Positions 9,821 to 20,550 of a DNA stretch of 64,000 bases are shown in pieces (position 1 is the stretch's first letter; each line of letters starts with the position of its first letter). Source of the stretch: Dipteris shenzhenensis (Eukaryota > Polypodiophyta > Polypodiopsida > Gleicheniales). The notes below the pieces were generated by a model. The model was not told the DNA's origin. It made no database searches and saw nothing but the letters and a program-made list of their open reading frames with translations. The stretch lies in the NCBI GenBank assembly GCA_047967505.1, contig CM106541.1; one strand, given 5' to 3'. Both the position numbers and the translations under genes were made by a program.

Positions 9821-10620
9821 TAATCCCTAAACCCTAAACCTTAAACCCTAACCCCTATAGCTTAAATTCTAAAACCTAATTTTCAGATCCTAACCCTAGA
9901 TTCTAGACTCTAAGCTCATGACCTTATATACTAAACCCTAAACCCTAAACCCTAAATCCTAAACCTTAAAACAATAATCATAAACCCTAAACCCTAAATG
10001 CTAAATCCTAAATCCTTATCCCTAAACCCTATACCCTTAACCCTAGATCTTAAACTCTAAATCCTAGATCTTAAACCTTAAACCCTTAGCCCTAAATCCT
10101 AAACCCTAAAACCATAATCATAAACCCAAAACCCTAAACACTCAATCTTAAATCCTAAGACCTAAATCCTCAACCCTATATAGTAAACCCTAACCCTAAA
10201 ATACAACCAAAATTTAATGATTTTTTTCAATTTGTACAATAGGTTTGATATATCTCCCAACCTGTTGCAACTAGAATATGTTAATGGTGCACCAACCTAT
10301 TGCAAAAATCAAGGAATTTTCTTGATTTGTGCAATAGGTTGGATATACTCCCCATCCTGTTGATTCGTGCAACAGGTTGGGGGTGAGGGGTATATCCAAC
10401 CTGTTGCACAAATCAAAAAAATTCATTAAATTTTGGTTGTATTTTAGGGTTAGGGTTTAGGGTTAAGGATTTAGGATTTAGGATTTAGGGTTTAGGATTT
10501 AGAGTTTAGGGTTTAGGGTTTAGGGTTTAGAATTTAGTATTTAGGAGTTTAGGATTTGGGGTTTAGGGTTTAGGGATTAAATGTTTAAAGTTTAGGATTT
10601 ACAGTGGTTAAGATGTTTTG
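9821..10620. repeat. Palindrome with outward telomere-like arms, CCCTAAA left and TTTAGGG right
   Basis: The left arm (about 9830-10200) is a degenerate CCCTAAA array. The right arm (about 10440-10600) is a degenerate TTTAGGG array. The inner 10188-10255 and 10388-10455 are close reverse complements (CCCTAACCCTAAAATACAAC against GTATTTTAGGGTTAGGG). The symmetry centre is about 10320, and TGTTGC/GCAACA motifs lie between the arms. The order is opposite to an end-to-end telomere fusion, which would read TTTAGGG then CCCTAAA. Confidence 0.85.
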
Positions 10621-10793
10621 GTATTAATTGTTTAAAGTTTCGGATGTAAGGTTCAAGTTTAATGCCTTCTCTACTGCTAGTTTTAATATAAAAGTTATTA
10701 AGTAATAATAAGCTCAATGATTATTTATTGTGTCTTTTTTGAGTTGCTAATCTATTTTTGTACAGTAAATAGGTATTCACCCTATCAGAGGGT

Positions 10794-11129
10794 ATGGATG
10801 TGGTGTTATATAAAAAGAATGAAGTGGTGGCTCTTGGAGAAATTCATAGTCTTGATCCTATGAATGTGTGTCATTTCCAACGTTGTGGTGAGAGAAGATG
10901 TGTAGTGATAATCACCAACGTTGTAAATCCTGAAGTACATTTAAAAAATCCACATGGAGACTTTGAAACGTTGGGAGATATCTTACAATGTGACATATTT
11001 GATATGCAAGCACATAGTATGCTCTGGGACCAAGACAAAATTGTTCCAAAGACATACTTTCAAGATATCAAGAAAACTTATTTTGAGGGGGAAAAAGTAG
11101 AGATGTTATCTTGCTCCAAAGAAGTTTAA
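10794..11129 (+). CDS. Fragment resembling the C-terminal domain of plant transposon-encoded proteins
   Basis: The 111-codon frame reads KNEVVALGEIHSLDP, then CVVIITNVVNPEVHL, FETLGDIL and MLWDQDKIV. This pattern (an 'increased/decreased availability' strand, a 'Val-rich' strand, a TL-x-D-x-IxW-like end) recalls the domain found near the C-terminus of plant En/Spm-type transposon proteins. That is recognition by eye, not a search. The frame stops at 11127-11129, and a second frame (11175-11666) lies just downstream. I see no intron that joins them cleanly. It is probably a decayed transposon gene. Confidence 0.4.
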   Translation: MDVVLYKKNEVVALGEIHSLDPMNVCHFQRCGERRCVVIITNVVNPEVHLKNPHGDFETLGDILQCDIFDMQAHSMLWDQDKIVPKTYFQDIKKTYFEGEKVEMLSCSKEV

Positions 11130-11174
11130 GCAATTGGCAACTTTAAGGGCTATGCTTAGAGATTTCTTTGTATA

Positions 11175-11666
11175 GTGGAGATAATTAAGTTGACTCGTGC
11201 AAGTGTCATTCAAAATAAAATGGATAGTACTTCACATCTAGATGTCCATAATACTACGTCTCATCTACAAGTTCATAGTACTTGTAAATGGAGGTTAGCT
11301 TTCTTAAAATCAAGTTTGCCCAAGATAGTTTCCTTCAATGTCATGGAAGACACAACAGAATATTATCAGAAGAAAAGGACTATAACACAAATGGGACCTA
11401 AGTTGATAAGAAGCTATAGTAGTGATCAAGAGTATCATAGTGGCATGCTCACAGGTATTGAGGACATTATAGTAACAGATGTTGATGCAGAAAAGGTTTC
11501 TTGTGTTACAACTGACTCAAATATACTCACTGGTATAGAAGACTTGTTCTGTGTTACAAGTGACTTAAACAGGCTCACTGGTATAGAAGACTTGTCCTAT
11601 GTTGTAAGTGACTCAAACAAGCTTACTGGTATACCTGTGTTGCAAGTGACTCGAACAGGCTCATAA
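11175..11666 (+). pseudogene. ORF with 16-residue tandem repeats, frame broken inside the repeats
   Basis: 163 codons in the track frame, without a recognised domain. The second half repeats the 16-residue sentence LTGIEDLxxVxSDSNx. A 10-nt gap in one repeat (near 11630, where GAAGACTTGT is missing after GGTATA) shifts the frame, so the last two repeats to about 11740 are out of frame and the ORF ends RTGS-stop. It follows the transposon-like fragment at 10794-11129 and may be the same decayed gene. Confidence 0.35.
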
Positions 11667-11740
11667 GTATAGAAGACTTGTCTTGTGTTGCAAGTGACTC
11701 AAACATGCTTACTGATATAGAAGGCTTGTCCTGTGTTGAG
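11448..11740 (+). repeat. 48-bp tandem repeats, about six copies
   Basis: The unit carries CTCACTGGTATAGAAGAC, TTGTCCTGTGTT and GCAAGTGACTCAAAC. The period is 48 nt, a multiple of three, so copies are in frame except where one lacks 10 nt. The first copy is the most diverged. Confidence 0.8.
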
Positions 11741-11829
11741 AATAAAAAGATGGGACCACAAAGAAAAATACACACAAAGATCGATGGGATAAGTGATGCA
11801 ACAACAGGAATTGATGATATTAGTGACAA

Positions 11830-12660
11830 TGATCGTGATTATTAGTAGAGACTTAGTACCATTGTAGTCAAACTAGATGGAATTAGTTCCCATACAATCG
11901 AGCTAGGTGTCCTACGTCTACTTTTCCCCAATCAAAAGGTCTAGTGTTCAAGTCATACACTAAGGGTTTTTCTTCATTATCCATTCACACATAATTATGT
12001 GAGTTTAGGTTATTCCCAAAGCCTTGGCATGTGTTTTAGTGCTATGACCATTATCTACCTTTTCCTAGGATAGGGCCATTGCATGTCCTAACATGGATCT
12101 TGCCTTATGAAATATGGCAAGATCCATAAGACATATGATGAATTAAAATACATATATGATTCTTCTCATTCTCTCTATTTATTTAAAGAATATAGAAGCT
12201 TTACATCAATCATGGTACTGCATACCAACATTCCTGTTGTACATATAGATGCCCATACTAGTGCATGTAGTCATCATACTAGCCACTCAATGGATTAAAG
12301 ATGCCTAATCCAATTTGCATTATAACCTTGACCCATGATAAGATAAATTTTAGTCCTTACTTGGAGATAAAAGTATGGACATGAGGCGCCATGAAAGGTT
12401 CTATGTGGACAGGGCATGTGTGCCTACCATGTTGCAACCACGTGAACAAAGCTATGAAAAAAGAAGGGAGATCATCATGCGAATAGCAACAAGTGAAAGG
12501 TACAAAAGGGTGATGTTGATTGTATGAGATTAAAGGGATAAGAATAATAGATGCATAACAGCAAGTGAAAGGAATAGAAGGCTGATGGTTGATTTTTCTA
12601 TTTTGAGAGCTAGCGTTTTGTGAGTCACGCATGTACACCCACCATACATGTGATGGAGAA
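11830..12660. other. No gene seen
   Basis: Short ORFs only. There is a loose duplication around AGCAACAAGTGAAAGGTAC (12486) and ACAGCAAGTGAAAGGAATAG (12558). I see nothing else. Confidence 0.5.
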
Positions 12661-12821
12661 GTGTTTCCCTGCGCCTTAACATGTATTGAGCAGTGAGCTC
12701 AAGTGTGGATCCCCATGGCTCTCTTTTCTATGAAGTGAAAAAGTATTTCCCTCCATCGTAACATGTATTTGAGCACCATCTCAAGCGTGGATTCCCATGG
12801 CTCTCTTTTTTATGAAGTAAA
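12661..12821 (+). repeat. 82-bp tandem duplication
   Basis: GTGTTTCCCTGC...TATGAAGTGAAAAA (12661-12742) is followed by a diverged second copy GTATTTCCCTCC...TATGAAGTAA (12743-12821). Non-coding. Confidence 0.75.
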
Positions 12822-12906
12822 TTATTTAATCATTCATAAGGCTTGCCCAAGATCAAAAAAGCAAACAAAAAGGAAATGGTGTGCAGGAAGACTAGAGGAG
12901 GTAAAG

Positions 12907-12908
<2 letters not shown>

Positions 12909-12954
<46 letters not shown>
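12909..12954 (+). repeat. (GA)n microsatellite
   Basis: About 23 uninterrupted GA units. Confidence 0.98.
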
Positions 12955-12956
<2 letters not shown>

Positions 12957-12999
12957 CAACCACTTTAAAGTTTGCATTCAAGTCCAATGAAGAAGAGTA

Positions 13000-13120
13000 A
13001 ACATATTGTCCAATTGCAAAAATGTACTTCCAAAAATTCTAAAAATGCCTAATTTCAGCTTTCCCAAATTTGAAGCGTTGCTAAGGCTACCCTGAGGGCA
13101 AGCCAAGTTGGCTACCCTGA
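13000..13120 (+). repeat. Dispersed repeat shared with 26575-26675
   Basis: CCTAATTTC...TTGCTAAGGCTACCCTGAGGGCAAG matches the sentence ending TTGCTAAGGCTACCCCCAGGGCAAG near 26650-26674, same orientation. No coding signal. Confidence 0.55.
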
Positions 13121-13529
13121 GGAAAGGCCAAAAAGTGTTTCCCTCTACCTTAATACGACTCTAGGGTGAGAAATTGAATGCCAACTACAATGATCTTCTT
13201 TGGGAAAACGGAGCGAGGTGCAATGGATATTAAGACCTTTGAGGGAGGCTACAAATAATGAAGTAGGGTTTTGTATGGGAAAGAGTGAGCAGAGGGAGCT
13301 GTGTGAGGGTCGTGCAAATAATGAAGTAGGAAGTGTGAAGCTAAAAGTCTATGTAGCCATTTTACAAAGGGAAGGTGACGTGGGGAGGGAGGGACTGAAG
13401 ACGTGCAGGAGACGAAGGTTATATATTGTAAAGGGGAAGCAAAAAAATAATAGGCGTTGGACGTGGTCACATGGGAAGACTGGGTCAAGGGGAAGTAGAA
13501 AAATGCAAAATAGTCACGCGCTGAATGAA

Positions 13530-13689
13530 AATCTTAATATAGGCAAAGCACGCTCTTTATACCACCCAGTCCCATTACAATCTTGTGCATTCGGCCACGT
13601 TGACTTCTTCTTCTTCTTCTTCTTCACCACCTTCATAATATACTTCATCATCTTCTTCCTTTGGAGCTCCTCCCATCGCCATAGCCATT
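13530..13689 (+). promoter_or_regulatory. Probable core promoter and 5' UTR of the CYP73A gene
   Basis: A TATA-like TTTATA at 13556-13561 lies 129 bp before the ATG. A W-box core TTGAC is at about 13600, and a run of TTC triplets (13604-13625) makes a pyrimidine-rich leader. No upstream ATG falls between the TATA and the start. I see no perfect AC element (ACCWAMC), the usual phenylpropanoid promoter motif. Confidence 0.4.
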
Positions 13690-15417
13690 ATGGACCTCTT
13701 CTCCCTCCTCCTCTCCCTCCTCGCCCTCTCCCTCGCTTCCCTCTCCCTCCTCTACCTCTCCCGCCCCAAACTCCGCCTCCCCCCTGGCCCCTTCTCCTTC
13801 CCCATCTTCGGTAATTGGCTCCAAGTCGGTGACGACCTCAACCATCGTAACCTCTCCGACCTCGCCAAAAAATATGGTGACCTCTTCCTCCTCCGTATGG
13901 GCCAGCGTAACCTCGTCGTCGTCTCCTCCCCTGAACTTGCTAAGGAGGTCCTCCACACCCAGGGCGTCGAGTTTGGGTCTCGCACCCGCAATGTCGTCTT
14001 CGATATCTTCACCGGGAAAGGCCAGGACATGGTGTTTACGGTCTATGGCGACCACTGGCGGAAGATGCGGCGCATCATGACTGTGCCCTTCTTCACTAGT
14101 AAGGTGGTGCAGCAGTCTCGAGTCCACTGGGAGGAGGAGATAAATTTCGCCATTGAGGATCTGAAAGCTCGACCTGAGGCTGCCACCACTGGCGTGGTTA
14201 TTCGGAGGAGGTTGCAAATGCTCATGTACAATAATATGTACCGCATGATGTTCAACAGAAGGTTTGAGAGAGAGGATGATCCCCTGTTCCTCCATCTTAA
14301 GCGATTGAACGGCGAGAGGAGCAGACTTGCTCAGAGCTTCGAATATAACTACGGGGACTTCATCCCAATATTGCGGCCATTCTTGAAAAGCTATTTGGCA
14401 CTGTGCCAGCAGGTGAAAGATGAAAGGCTGGGGCTCTTTAAGAGGTTCTTCATTGAGGAGCGAAAGTAAGTCTCGCCTGCTATTCAGATCTCCCGTGACA
14501 TTAATGTTAGCATTTTGTGGTCACAATCGCCTAATCTATGTCTGTAAATATTGCTTCTGAGGCCCTGAATTTTTGCTGCTTCTCGTAACAGGAAGCTTAC
14601 TAGCGTGAAACCACCCAGTGTGGATGAGAAATGCGCTATCGATCATATCCTCGACGCACAGAAAAGTGGCGAAATCAATGAAGACAACGTTCTTTACATC
14701 GTTGAGAACATCAATGTTGCAGGTGAGATCTCGACTTTTTAAAATTGATCAAGCCCCGTTCATTTTCCCCTAAATTTTTCTGAGGACAGCCATTGATCTA
14801 TGTTATGTGTACTCCAACCTTCAGCTATCGAGACTACCCTGTGGTCTATTGAGTGGGGAATTGCGGAGCTGGTGAACAACCAAGACATTCAAAAGAAAGT
14901 CCGCGATGAGCTAAACACCGTTTTGGGCCCTGGCGTCCCCATCACCGAACCCGACACACCCAAGCTACCATACCTACACGCGGTGGTGAAGGAAACCATG
15001 CGGCTGCACATGGCCATTCCTCTGCTGGTGCCTCACATGAATCTGCATCAAGCCAAGCTGGGCGGGTACGACATCCCAGCGGAGAGCAAGATCCTCGTGA
15101 ATGCGTGGTACTTGGGGAACAACCCAGAGTGGTGGGAGAAGCCGGAGGAGTTCAGGCCGGAGAGGTTCTTGGGCGAGGAGAAGATCGATGCGAGCGGGAA
15201 CGATTTCAGGTTTCTACCGTTCGGGGTGGGGAGGAGGAGCTGTCCAGGGATAATATTGGCGATGCCGATTCTGTCGTTGGTGCTGGGGAGGTTGGTGCAG
15301 TCGTTCCAGCTGCTTCCACCACCCGGGCAGAGCAAAGTGGACGTGACGGAGAAGGGAGGGCAGTTCAGTCTTCACATCGCCAACCACTCCACAGTCGTTT
15401 GCAAGCCCATCGTCTGA
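13690..15417 (+). CDS. CYP73A: Trans-cinnamate 4-hydroxylase, cytochrome P450 CYP73A
   Basis: Catalyses the NADPH- and reductase-dependent 4-hydroxylation of trans-cinnamate to p-coumarate, the second step of the phenylpropanoid pathway, on the cytosolic face of the endoplasmic reticulum. Three exons: 13690-14465, 14592-14722 and 14825-15417, with GT-AG introns in good consensus. Total 1,500 nt, 499 aa, against about 505 for the family. Visible parts: hydrophobic anchor (residues 2-24), proline hinge [13 protein letters not shown] (31-43), I-helix AAIETT (302-307), K-helix ETMR (359-362), PERF, and haem loop [10 protein letters not shown] with Cys442. SRS-type CYP73A wording such as [16 protein letters not shown] is kept. 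All frames are open, with no stop or missing key residue, so it is probably functional. Its exon 1 start is very C/T-rich, unlike the AT-rich surroundings. It is the only clearly intact enzyme gene here. Confidence 0.97.
14466..14591 (+). other. CYP73A intron 1
   Basis: Donor AA|GTAAGT (14466), acceptor ACAG|G (14590-14591). It splits a Lys codon (phase 2) after ERK. The unspliced frame would stop at once (TAA 14467-14469). Confidence 0.93.
14723..14824 (+). other. CYP73A intron 2
   Basis: Donor AG|GTGAG (14723), acceptor TTCAG|C (14823-14824). It splits the Ala codon of the I-helix sentence NVA-A-IETT (phase 1). Two introns at these places fit the usual CYP73A gene layout. Confidence 0.93.
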
Positions 15418-16377
15418 GGCAATACTCTTCTGGCTGTTTTTGCGGTGTGTGAAGCTCAACCGTCTCTACTCTACCTCCTTCCAACTTCACATCGACCTTG
15501 CTGTAGCCTTGCTCGGATCACCACACTCCACTCTCAGTTCTCTTTCACATCCTTCCTCTAGCTTGCCTCTGATCACCACACTTTGTTCTCTTCTCTTTCT
15601 GTCTTATCAGCCGCCCTACACTTTGTTAGCACTGCGTTCCAGGCAAAAGCTCTACATTCACTTTTGAAAACAAAGTGTCCCACGCCACCCATCGAGTGCG
15701 TAATCCCGTGCCCATGCTCAGCGAGGTTCCATCTACCCTCTCCTTACTTGCCATCCATTTGGTCTTCTATTTCTTTTCAGATCTCCTCTGATCTTATCTT
15801 ATATTTAATTTAACTACCGAGTTGTATCTCACTGCTTTCGAGTTGTACTTATGTTTTAATAACATTAATACCCCTACTAAAAGAACAATCGAATTGTACA
15901 CGTGCGCTGGCATCTTATGTTTTAATACCATGAATACCTACTGCTGTAGCAGGGTAGGCCACGGGCGCTGGCCCCTTTGTGATGGCCACCTTTTGTTGGT
16001 CCTTTATTGCGGGATTGACCACCCCCTTTAATTTCAGTCGGCTTTTAGTTATTTATATATACAAAGAACAATCTAATTTCATACTAAAAGGGAAGGAAAA
16101 AGAGCCTCGTTTTTAGAAAATTAAAATAAAGCAAGCCCACTTAAATTAAGAGGGTGGGTTAGGCCCAAAGAAAACGCCCTAATTATAAAAATTGAGCAAG
16201 CCGTAGGCCTACTCTAAATGCAATGGAGACATATATAGCACGTTTATAACCCCATAGCTATCTCAGCCACTGATGCATTCACAAGAAAGTCATGTCTTTC
16301 AAAATCATTTAGACTTCACAAGCAGTTGTAGCTTGAATGAAAAGATTCTGGACATCTTTTTGATTAGCCTTCTTCTT
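15418..16377. other. 3' region of CYP73A and intergenic DNA
   Basis: Pyrimidine-rich for about 300 bp after the stop, then AT-rich. TTTAATAA- and AATAAT-like sequences occur but I cannot fix a poly(A) site. No further gene seen. Confidence 0.5.
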
Positions 16378-16528
16378 TAGTGCTAGTCTTCGTCATGGTT
16401 GAGTCTGCCCTTAACCTTCGAAGTGCAGACAGACACTCAATACGAAGATTTTGTATAAATGGATGCTAAAGTATGTCGGTGTGTGGATTTGTATGTATAA
16501 GAGCATATTTTTATACTATGGTCTACAC
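16378..16528 (+). repeat. LTR fragment of the family at 59737-60034
   Basis: TAGTGCTAG...CATGGTTGAGTCTGCCCTT...TTTGTATAAATGGATGCT...TTATACTAT follows the first half of the LTR at 59737-60034 with scattered substitutions. No internal element sequence follows, so this is a solo or truncated LTR. Confidence 0.75.
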
Positions 16529-16879
16529 CCATTGTTGGGCGCTGATGACATTAGTGGGAATGTCATAGTAGCTAGTCTTTGCTATGCGTGATGGAGTTTA
16601 TGGTTTTCAATCTTAAGAGTGACTATCGTGATATTGAAACTACACTATGTTGTGTTTTCAGAAGATGAGTTTGGGAATGTTCCTAGATTCATGTAGGTAT
16701 ATGTCTTTCTAGAATCTTAGCAACATCCACAAGCATGCTCTCGGTACCTGTAGACCTGTATCCTCTCTGTAACCAACAAGAACGTTAGAGCCAAAGATCA
16801 CGTGATTTTTTATACATCAGATGGAGAACAAAACGTCAAAACACCATGCCAAGAGGGTAGAATGGCATCTGTTCATGTC

Positions 16880-17657
16880 ACCCAACAACCCCATCCACCA
16901 ATTAGAGCCTAGCTAAAAGCTCAACATTAATCCGCTTCTTCTGATTACCATCTCAAGTTTAGACCACATCGTATGAGCTGACACACATCTTCACATCAAA
17001 TGAATAAGAGATTCCGTATTACACAATGGGCAAATTGGATTTACTGCGAACCTTTTTGCTAGCTTTGCTCGGACTGGGATCCACTGATGGAGCACCTTCC
17101 AAGCTATAAAGTTCAGCTTGCCCCGCTTACACCCAGACCAAACCTCCTTCATCCTTTTTCGCCACCACCCGTAGGACCGACGTAACCCCCACTTCCTATT
17201 TAGATCCGGGTAAAGCTACTGAAAAACTCACAACATTTCTATACAAAACTCTGGCCAAGATCTTTTTGAGACAAGTCTTACGCAAATACCATTCGGATAA
17301 TCTATAAGACTTCTACTTAATACAGTTAGTAGGCCCCTTCTGAGGTAGACTACAAAGAATTCACTGCACAAAAGCTGTTTCTTGCACAGATAGAGAAAAG
17401 GCATAGCATATATCACCAATCGGCATCCAACCGCCTTTTGCTAACACCCAAATCCGAGACCAATATCTTAATGCTTTCTTGAAAATGTTTGCCACTTCCC
17501 TCGCTCTTCTATTAGCTTCCACACTACTGAGTTCCCTAGCCACCTCGTTGTCCAGTTCTTGAAACCACCTTGCAAACTTTGGACCACTTCTTGGCATAAT
17601 ATTCGGATGGTTGCGAGCCCACATCCTTACCATTCTCCTCGGGACCGAGTCATTCAA
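16880..17657 (-). pseudogene. LINE C-terminal fragment with reverse-transcriptase zinc-binding domain
   Basis: Read on the minus strand, the upstream part (17361-17657, 98 codons) has ARNHPNIMPRSGPKFARWFQ and ends in GDICYAFSLS. After stops and shifts comes a zf-RVT-like sentence, KLNFIAWKVLHQWIPV then CPLCNTESLIHLM, near 16985-17110. This is the usual tail of plant non-LTR retrotransposon ORF2. The polymerase and endonuclease parts are absent. It has the same orientation as the LINE body at 52640-54470, but whether both are one family is unknown. Confidence 0.65.
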
Positions 17658-20545
17658 AGAAACATTTTCGAGATCATGGTCTTGCTTTATTAAATGGGGT
17701 GTGGGGGGTTGAAGAGGAAAAAGTCCTTAAGCATTATATTAAAAGGGGGGGGGGGATATTGAAAACTATAAAGGCTCATGAAGACCCATTGCATCACAAT
17801 CCTAAGAGTGTTCAAGCATTAATATCAATTTTTGAAACATGTAGAATACCTATGAGAACTTGTGCAAATCATGGGACCTTCTAGAATAAAGTCCAAACTA
17901 AGAGAGAAAGTCCAATAGAAGCTTTTGGTTAGCTGCCTAATCTTTTCATTAGTTGTCTGGTGGTGCATGTAACCATCAAAACTTGTAGGAACCCATGCAT
18001 GACCTTGTGGTTGAATAATGTGGAGGAGCCTGTGCATCATGCTCTTGTTGAATAATGTGTGTAGGAATGGGCATGAGTCACAAATGGTATACATGACCCA
18101 TATGAAACTTTGTTATTATATGGAATTGATTGAAAAATGGTCTATCCAAAGCCTATTGATCAAGCTTAGCCTCTACACTCTTCGCATACATTTCAACTAT
18201 TGATTCAAATACCTGATGTGGTTCTCTTTGCATCTTGTGCTGATATAGTGAATCGATGTGAATGTATTATTGGCTTCTCAAGGCTGGGATGCCCACATAA
18301 ATGCCCCATTTTTAAATTCAAATTGCCCAGAATTTGATGCAATGTCCTATCATGTTTTTAGAACTCTCTCATCATGTTTAAAATTTGAAATATATCATCC
18401 CCTATCAAATTCAACATGATTTTTCCAAAGTCCAAATGCTTGTCCAACTAGCACCTACCTTCCATCTCCCACCTTTTTTCATTCCATTTTCTTTATTTTT
18501 GGGTGCATTTTCACCTCCCACCTATTTCAAACCCTAAACTCAACAGTTGTCACTTTTTTTGAGTTAGAAGCTCCTTTTTTTGTTGTCCACCACCTTTGGA
18601 TAACCTTTCATGTCATGATCTTCCCAAATCTCTTAGATTAAGAGTTCCCTCCTTACCCTCCTTTTTAATTGTCCTAAGGAGATTCTATCTTGAGTTTGAA
18701 TAAGGTTTCCTTCACAATCTTATCACTTTTTCTCTAATCAAAGTTTCTTTCTCCATCTTGAAATATTGGGAGTAACAAACTATCAAATCTTTGAGGATAT
18801 TTCTCTTTGTTTTGTTGTAATAAATGAATCACTATGCCTACAGCTTGGAACTTGGGGTGTGCTATTAAGAAACCCTAGATCTATGACACACATTCAAGGG
18901 TATTTAAAAGATCCCTTTATCTATAAATTCAGCATGCATAAAAAGATCCCTTTTTTATATAAATTCACATTTGGAGCACATTCCAAGCATCAAGCATGAC
19001 GAGTATATAAGGAGGAGTAAAAGGGATCCAATTCCATGATTCCCATCAACTTGAGTGTAACACTTGTGGTTTTGAGTCCAGAGTTGAATCGTGCGTTTAT
19101 AAACTTATTGAGTAGGTGTTGTCAGTGTGAGTCATGGTAGTACCATGAATGGTTAACGATAGGTGTTCCTTACATAGTTGATGATGAGCTAAGAGAATGA
19201 ACATGTGAGGAAGGTTTGGGTGTCTAGAGTTCATCTTCTTATGCAGTTATTATTGCCTTGTACAATGAATAGAACACCCATTTCTTCAAAATACTAAGTA
19301 ATCTGTGAGCAACTGCCCCATAATTGCATTTCAATTCCCATTTATTCATCACCCTCCTTTGGCTAAAAACAAACACACTGCATGAGGAATCATGAGCATG
19401 TAGAGTCCATCTTCCACTAAGTGATGAATGCTTACTTTAGCGATCTAGAAATAGGCATGCGACCTTTGCACAAACCTAGAGCATAGACACTCTGGATGAT
19501 TTCAACCCACATGTAATGAGCATCACAATTTATATCTAATATTATTAGCGATCTTGCTATAGGTATGTTTACATCGAACATGCCAATGAACAAAGATGCT
19601 CCAAAGATGTGGATGGAGGCTATAAGTATGATGGAAGAATGTTTACTTCGAGAGCTAACTCCAAACTTTTAATGATGACTCTATGTTCTTATTCAACTGG
19701 TTGTCCCATGAGCCCTTCACTTGTCTAGGTGGTGGGGAAATTGCCTTTCCCAAATAACCAAGAGCCATGCAATGAATTGGGAGCTATTCTGGTGAGGTGC
19801 ATTGTAAGTGAAAGAGCAGCTGAGTAGAGAACATGAGGTAGATAGTTGTCTTTGAAGCGAATCTAGAAGTGATCAATAAATGGGGTAGGGAGAGAGAATT
19901 GTATTATGTATGGCCAATTGGCTAGATAGAATAGTGTTTTGTGGTACTAAATGCACTCAATCCTTTATCCGAAATAACGGACCCTTCCTACTTTGATCTG
20001 TGGACTATTTATAGAGAGGAAGAATTTGACATTCAATAGACCAAGGTAGCAGGTACAACCCATTTATAATGATTGATTTCTAAATGTTGTACCTTGGCAT
20101 CTACCCATTGCTAGGTTTGATTTGGTCATCAGATCATTTACCCTGTGTTTGACAACTTGCCACTTAAGGGCCATGGGTATTGACTTACGTCTAACCACTA
20201 TTGTCCCTTGTGTTTACTCTAGCCTAAATGATGCTTGGTAGACAATGCAAATTGGTGGGCTCATTATGCTCATTGCTTCACCTATACCTTTTGCCACTTA
20301 CTGTATTATGTCTTCTGATTGAAGAATCTTATTGTTGGGTCCTTCGCTCAGAGTCTCCCTTTGTCTTTTAGCTAGAGCCCATCTTCATTCCTCGGTTCGA
20401 GTGCTTGGCTTGGGCTTCAGTGCTAGTTGAGTCTCAGGGTTTAGTGCTCATCCCAACTTTATTTCAACCTACATCATTGTAGCTTTGATCTATATGAGTT
20501 GCTTCCATAGCCAATTAGTAGTTCATCCTCTAAACTAGGGTTGCA
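17658..20545. other. No gene seen
   Basis: Non-coding, AT-rich. An 11-G run is at 17745-17755. A TATA-like CTATTTATAGAGAGG at about 20006 followed by a long non-coding stretch may be part of an old LTR, but no partner repeat is visible. Confidence 0.5.
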
Positions 20546-20550
20546 TAAAT

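Noticed and set aside
9821-10620. A true chromosome end or telomere fusion
   Set aside because: Unique-looking sequence continues on both sides, the repeats are degenerate, and the orientation is opposite to an end-to-end fusion.
11900-11980. tRNA- or SINE-like text (GTGTTCAAGTCATAC)
   Set aside because: It resembles a B-box only loosely, has no matching A-box at the right distance, and no cloverleaf could be drawn.
13648-14295. 215-codon minus-strand ORF, very acidic, across CYP73A exon 1
   Set aside because: It is antisense to a certain gene, and its Glu/Gly-rich end is the complement of the CTC/CTCC codons. A composition shadow.
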